From an uncultured Clostridia bacterium (lineage in GTDB: Bacteria > Bacillota > Clostridia > Christensenellales > Maliibacteriaceae), in assembly GCA_934613185.1 (NCBI GenBank), contig CAKTSO010000026.1, forward strand, positions 1 through 16,672: 16,672 bases of DNA, read 5' to 3'. The translations under genes and the position numbers were made by a program. Below, piece by piece: positions 14,431-16,672 of this stretch; the stretch's first letter is position 1, and each line of letters begins with the position of its first letter. A model generated the notes under the pieces. That model worked only from the letters and a program-made list of their open reading frames with translations. It ran no database searches and had not been told where the DNA came from.

Positions 14431-15885
14431 TTACGCCTGCTCGCCCTTCATCATCAGATGCACGGACGCCGTCTTGAACGCGAGCGGCAGCGCCAGAATG
14501 TGCGGATTCGGGCCGACGAACTTGCGCTTGGCGTCTTCAAGCGCCTCTTCGAACGTCGCGCGGGTCTTAAGTCCCATGCCGCGGGCAATGCCCGGCTCCT
14601 GCGCGCCGACGATGTAGATCGCGCTGGTATTCATTTCGGCGATGTGGCCGCAGCTCATCATCGAGAAGCCGTGGAAGGGATGGAACGCGTTGGCGAAGCG
14701 ATATTTGCGGATATACTCCTCGTTCGTGGCGAAGTATTCGCCGTAGCGGTCCATGTCGGGCAGGATGTTCATATGGTCGTGCTGGAACATATCGTACAGC
14801 TCGCGAAGGTACGGCCAGCGCTCATCGTGGAAATAGCCGTTGCAGATCGACGAGCAGATGATGACGCAGTTTTCCTTCATGACGCGCTTGTGGCGGATGA
14901 CCTGCGCCGAGAGCGCCTGCATCATCTGGATGGGGTTGGTGCCCATGCCGTCGCCGTAATGGAAATTCTGCGGCATGCCGAAGACCATGACGTCGTATTT
15001 TTCCTCGGCAAAGGGGACGTAAGTGCGCTTGTCGGCGATCTTCCAGCTTTCGGGCATCATGACCTTCGCATAGCCGGAATAGATCGCGATCTGGCGGGAC
15101 TTGGTGTCCAGAACCGCGTCGCAGCAGAAGAAGGGATGGCCCATCTTCTCTTCCATGTGCATGCCGATCTCGTTGAACTTCGTGCGCATGAGGCTGTGGC
15201 CGGAGACGGGCGTGAAATCCGCGCGGTGCATGACGCTGGGGACGTGATGCGACGCGATCGAGCGCCAGTGGGTGATGCCGGTGGCGCAATGCTTATAGCC
15301 GCCCGAGTAGCCGCCGTAGGGGTTGCCCTGCACATGGCCGATCAAAATCGGGATGTCGCACTCGAAGACGTATTTGTTCATCAGCACGGGGTCGCCGCGG
15401 CCGGTGCGCCCGAGGTCGACCATATGCTCCGGATCTTCGGAGTCGTGCGAGGTGATCTGGTTGGTGTAATAAAATTCGTTGAACAGCTCCTCGCCCAGGA
15501 TCTGGCGCATTTCGCCGACCGTCGCGCGGGGATGAAGCCCGTTGGAGAACAGAAGAAGAATGTCCTCTTTCTTCACGCCGCCGGCGTAAAGCTCGTCCAA
15601 ACAGGCGCGGATGGCCACGCGGCGATGCGCCGTGGGCTGGCAGCCGCCCTTGACGATGTCGGGGATGACGAAGACGGCCGTCTTGCCGGGCGCGGCGAGT
15701 TCGCGCAGCGCGGGCATGCCCATGGGATGACGGAGCGTCTCCATCGTGGCGTTATAGAGGCTGTCCCAGTCCTGCGGCAGGCACTCGGGATCGGGGATCG
15801 TCACGCCGGGAATAAAGACGTCGGTGTTCTCGTCGGGAAGCTCGGCAGCCATGAGGCCCTGTCCGTATTCAAATTCCAGTTTCAT
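14431..15885 (-). CDS. LarA-family (DUF2088) protein, putative nickel-pincer hydroxyacid racemase/epimerase
   Basis: 484 residues, longer than lactate racemase LarA (about 424). Landmarks that fit the family: PDIVKGGCQP (75-84), FSNGLHPRAT (113-122, His118 matching LarA His108), GGYSGGYKHCATGI (191-204, Lys198 matching the pincer-attached Lys184) and His214, which has the same 16-residue spacing from Lys198 as nickel ligand His200 in LarA. By spacing, LarA His174 falls on Asn188 and LarA Arg75 on Lys79, so chemistry or substrate may differ. Characterised relatives act on lactate, malate, phenyllactate and gluconate-type 2-hydroxy acids; the substrate here is unknown. No larB, larC or larE genes for cofactor synthesis are in the window. 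AAGGAG overlaps the stop of the TIM-like gene, which ends 12 nt upstream, so translation is probably coupled. Confidence 0.82.
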   Translation of the reverse strand: MKLEFEYGQGLMAAELPDENTDVFIPGVTIPDPECLPQDWDSLYNATMETLRHPMGMPALRELAAPGKTAVFVIPDIVKGGCQPTAHRRVAIRACLDELYAGGVKKEDILLLFSNGLHPRATVGEMRQILGEELFNEFYYTNQITSHDSEDPEHMVDLGRTGRGDPVLMNKYVFECDIPILIGHVQGNPYGGYSGGYKHCATGITHWRSIASHHVPSVMHRADFTPVSGHSLMRTKFNEIGMHMEEKMGHPFFCCDAVLDTKSRQIAIYSGYAKVMMPESWKIADKRTYVPFAEEKYDVMVFGMPQNFHYGDGMGTNPIQMMQALSAQVIRHKRVMKENCVIICSSICNGYFHDERWPYLRELYDMFQHDHMNILPDMDRYGEYFATNEEYIRKYRFANAFHPFHGFSMMSCGHIAEMNTSAIYIVGAQEPGIARGMGLKTRATFEEALEDAKRKFVGPNPHILALPLAFKTASVHLMMKGEQA

Positions 15886-15897
15886 GCTGTACGCTCC

Positions 15898-16672
15898 TTA
15901 TTTCATGTATTCGTCGATGATCTCTTTCAGTCCCGCGGGTTCGAACGCGACCGGCTGCGTGAACTTCGTCAGCGCCACAAGGCCGCCCGCGATGGTGTCG
16001 ATCGCGCTGATCGATGCGGCGTTTTCCTTCTTCAGGCCGCCGCCGTAGACGACGGGAATGTCGCGCCCGAGCTCCTCGCGCAGGATCTCGCGGATCTTGG
16101 CGGAGACGTAGGCGATGTAGTCGGGGCCCGGCGGCGTTTTGCCCGGCCCGATCGCCCAGACGGGCTCGTAGCCGATCCAAAGCTGACGGCCTTCCAGAAG
16201 ATCCTTCGCATCTTTCAGCGCGCCGCAAAGCTGACGGCGGAGCACCGCCTCGATGCGGGGCTTCTGTTCTTCGAACGAGCCGTCGCCGCGTTCTTCGGCC
16301 GTCTCGCCGACGCACAGCACCACGTCCATCCCGCGCGACAGTGCGCAGGAGATTTCACACCCGAACGCCTCGTCCGCCGCCGCGTAGGCGCGTTCCGCCT
16401 TCGCCGCGTCCGTCGCGATCTCGGGATCGTACATCGTCAAAAAGTCATGCTTGTCGCGCCGCTCCTCGCTGTGCGCGATCAGCGCCCACTCGCAGCCGAG
16501 CGCTTTGGCCGCCGCCGCGGGAAGGTTCGTCGTAAACGCGCCGAAATTGCCGCCCTTTTGCACGTCCTGACGGTACACGCTCTGGCAGCCCAGCGTCAGG
16601 GAGCGCACCGCGTCGACATTGTAGCGCGCGCGCTGTTCCATCGCCGCCGGAATCAGTGCCTCGGGGAAAAAG
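15898..16672 (-). CDS. Divergent triosephosphate-isomerase-like sugar-phosphate isomerase (5' end outside window)
   Basis: 257 residues are visible; the frame stays open through the right edge (FFPEALIPAAMEQ and on), so the ATG at 16641 is internal. Visible TIM features: AHSEERRD (66-73) with the catalytic His67, IGYEPVWAIGPGKTPPG (166-182) with the catalytic Glu169 and loop 6, and the phosphate-binding YGGGLKKENA (209-218). It differs from housekeeping TIM by the extra Glu in HSEERR, the CQSVYRQDVQKGGNFGAFTTN segment and the Pro-rich end of loop 6. The catalytic Lys region is outside the window. This divergent clostridial TIM type often coexists with a normal tpiA, so another ketose/aldose phosphate, such as the tetrose phosphates used by the TIM relative EryH, is possible. 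It is the first visible gene of the cluster, 12 nt before the LarA-like gene. Confidence 0.85.
   Translation of the reverse strand, partial: FFPEALIPAAMEQRARYNVDAVRSLTLGCQSVYRQDVQKGGNFGAFTTNLPAAAAKALGCEWALIAHSEERRDKHDFLTMYDPEIATDAAKAERAYAAADEAFGCEISCALSRGMDVVLCVGETAEERGDGSFEEQKPRIEAVLRRQLCGALKDAKDLLEGRQLWIGYEPVWAIGPGKTPPGPDYIAYVSAKIREILREELGRDIPVVYGGGLKKENAASISAIDTIAGGLVALTKFTQPVAFEPAGLKEIIDEYMK

Overview
The window reads as chromosomal DNA from a GC-rich member of the Clostridia (Bacillota). Shine-Dalgarno sites are strong (AAGGAG, GGAGG, GGGAGG), promoters match the sigma-A consensus, and the genes are typical of anaerobic gut or sediment Clostridia: a Re-citrate-synthase-like HMGL-family enzyme, peptidase T, a TIGR03905-type TSCPD protein, a split transketolase and an iron alcohol dehydrogenase. 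Finer placement (Oscillospiraceae or Christensenellales-like) is a guess. All genes but one lie on the minus strand. The many long plus-strand open frames are antisense shadows of GC-rich codons. I see no tRNA, rRNA, CRISPR array, transposase or phage gene.

Layout from left to right. (1) 1-2561, minus: a two-gene unit, class I aminotransferase followed by an HMGL/isopropylmalate-synthase-like enzyme cut by the window edge, driven by a good promoter at 2533-2561. Together they could route oxaloacetate to citrate, glutamate and aspartate. (2) 2745-3690, plus: a lone HAD hydrolase with its own promoter, a 5'-end stem-loop and a bidirectional terminator. (3) 3701-7059, minus: two tandem paralogous aldo/keto reductases, then pepT behind a hairpin. 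(4) 7140-11120, minus: an envelope operon of two single-pass membrane proteins of opposite topology, followed by a small TSCPD protein. One protein has an Arg/Gln-rich cytoplasmic N-terminus, the other a Tyr/Gly/Asp-rich acidic cytoplasmic C-terminus, and both carry Ig-like folds outside. (5) 11205-16672, minus: a carbon-metabolism cluster of divergent triosephosphate-isomerase-like protein (cut by the window edge), LarA-family protein, iron alcohol dehydrogenase and the two halves of a transketolase, ending at a strong terminator.

Regions 4 and 5 are the most likely to hold something undescribed. Region 4 pairs two low-complexity cytoplasmic domains of complementary composition on opposite-facing membrane proteins, and the first Ig-like domain of the second protein lies in an AT-rich patch. 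Region 5 combines a LarA homologue with apparent changes at catalytic positions, an unusual TIM paralogue, an alcohol dehydrogenase and a split transketolase, which suggests catabolism of a hydroxy acid, polyol or rare sugar not identifiable from the window. No kinase, transporter or regulator for it is visible; these may lie beyond the right edge.

Several starts were placed downstream of the longest open frame because a clear ribosome binding site lies inside the extension (pepT, the second AKR, the Arg/Gln-rich membrane protein, the transketolase C-terminal half, the iron alcohol dehydrogenase).
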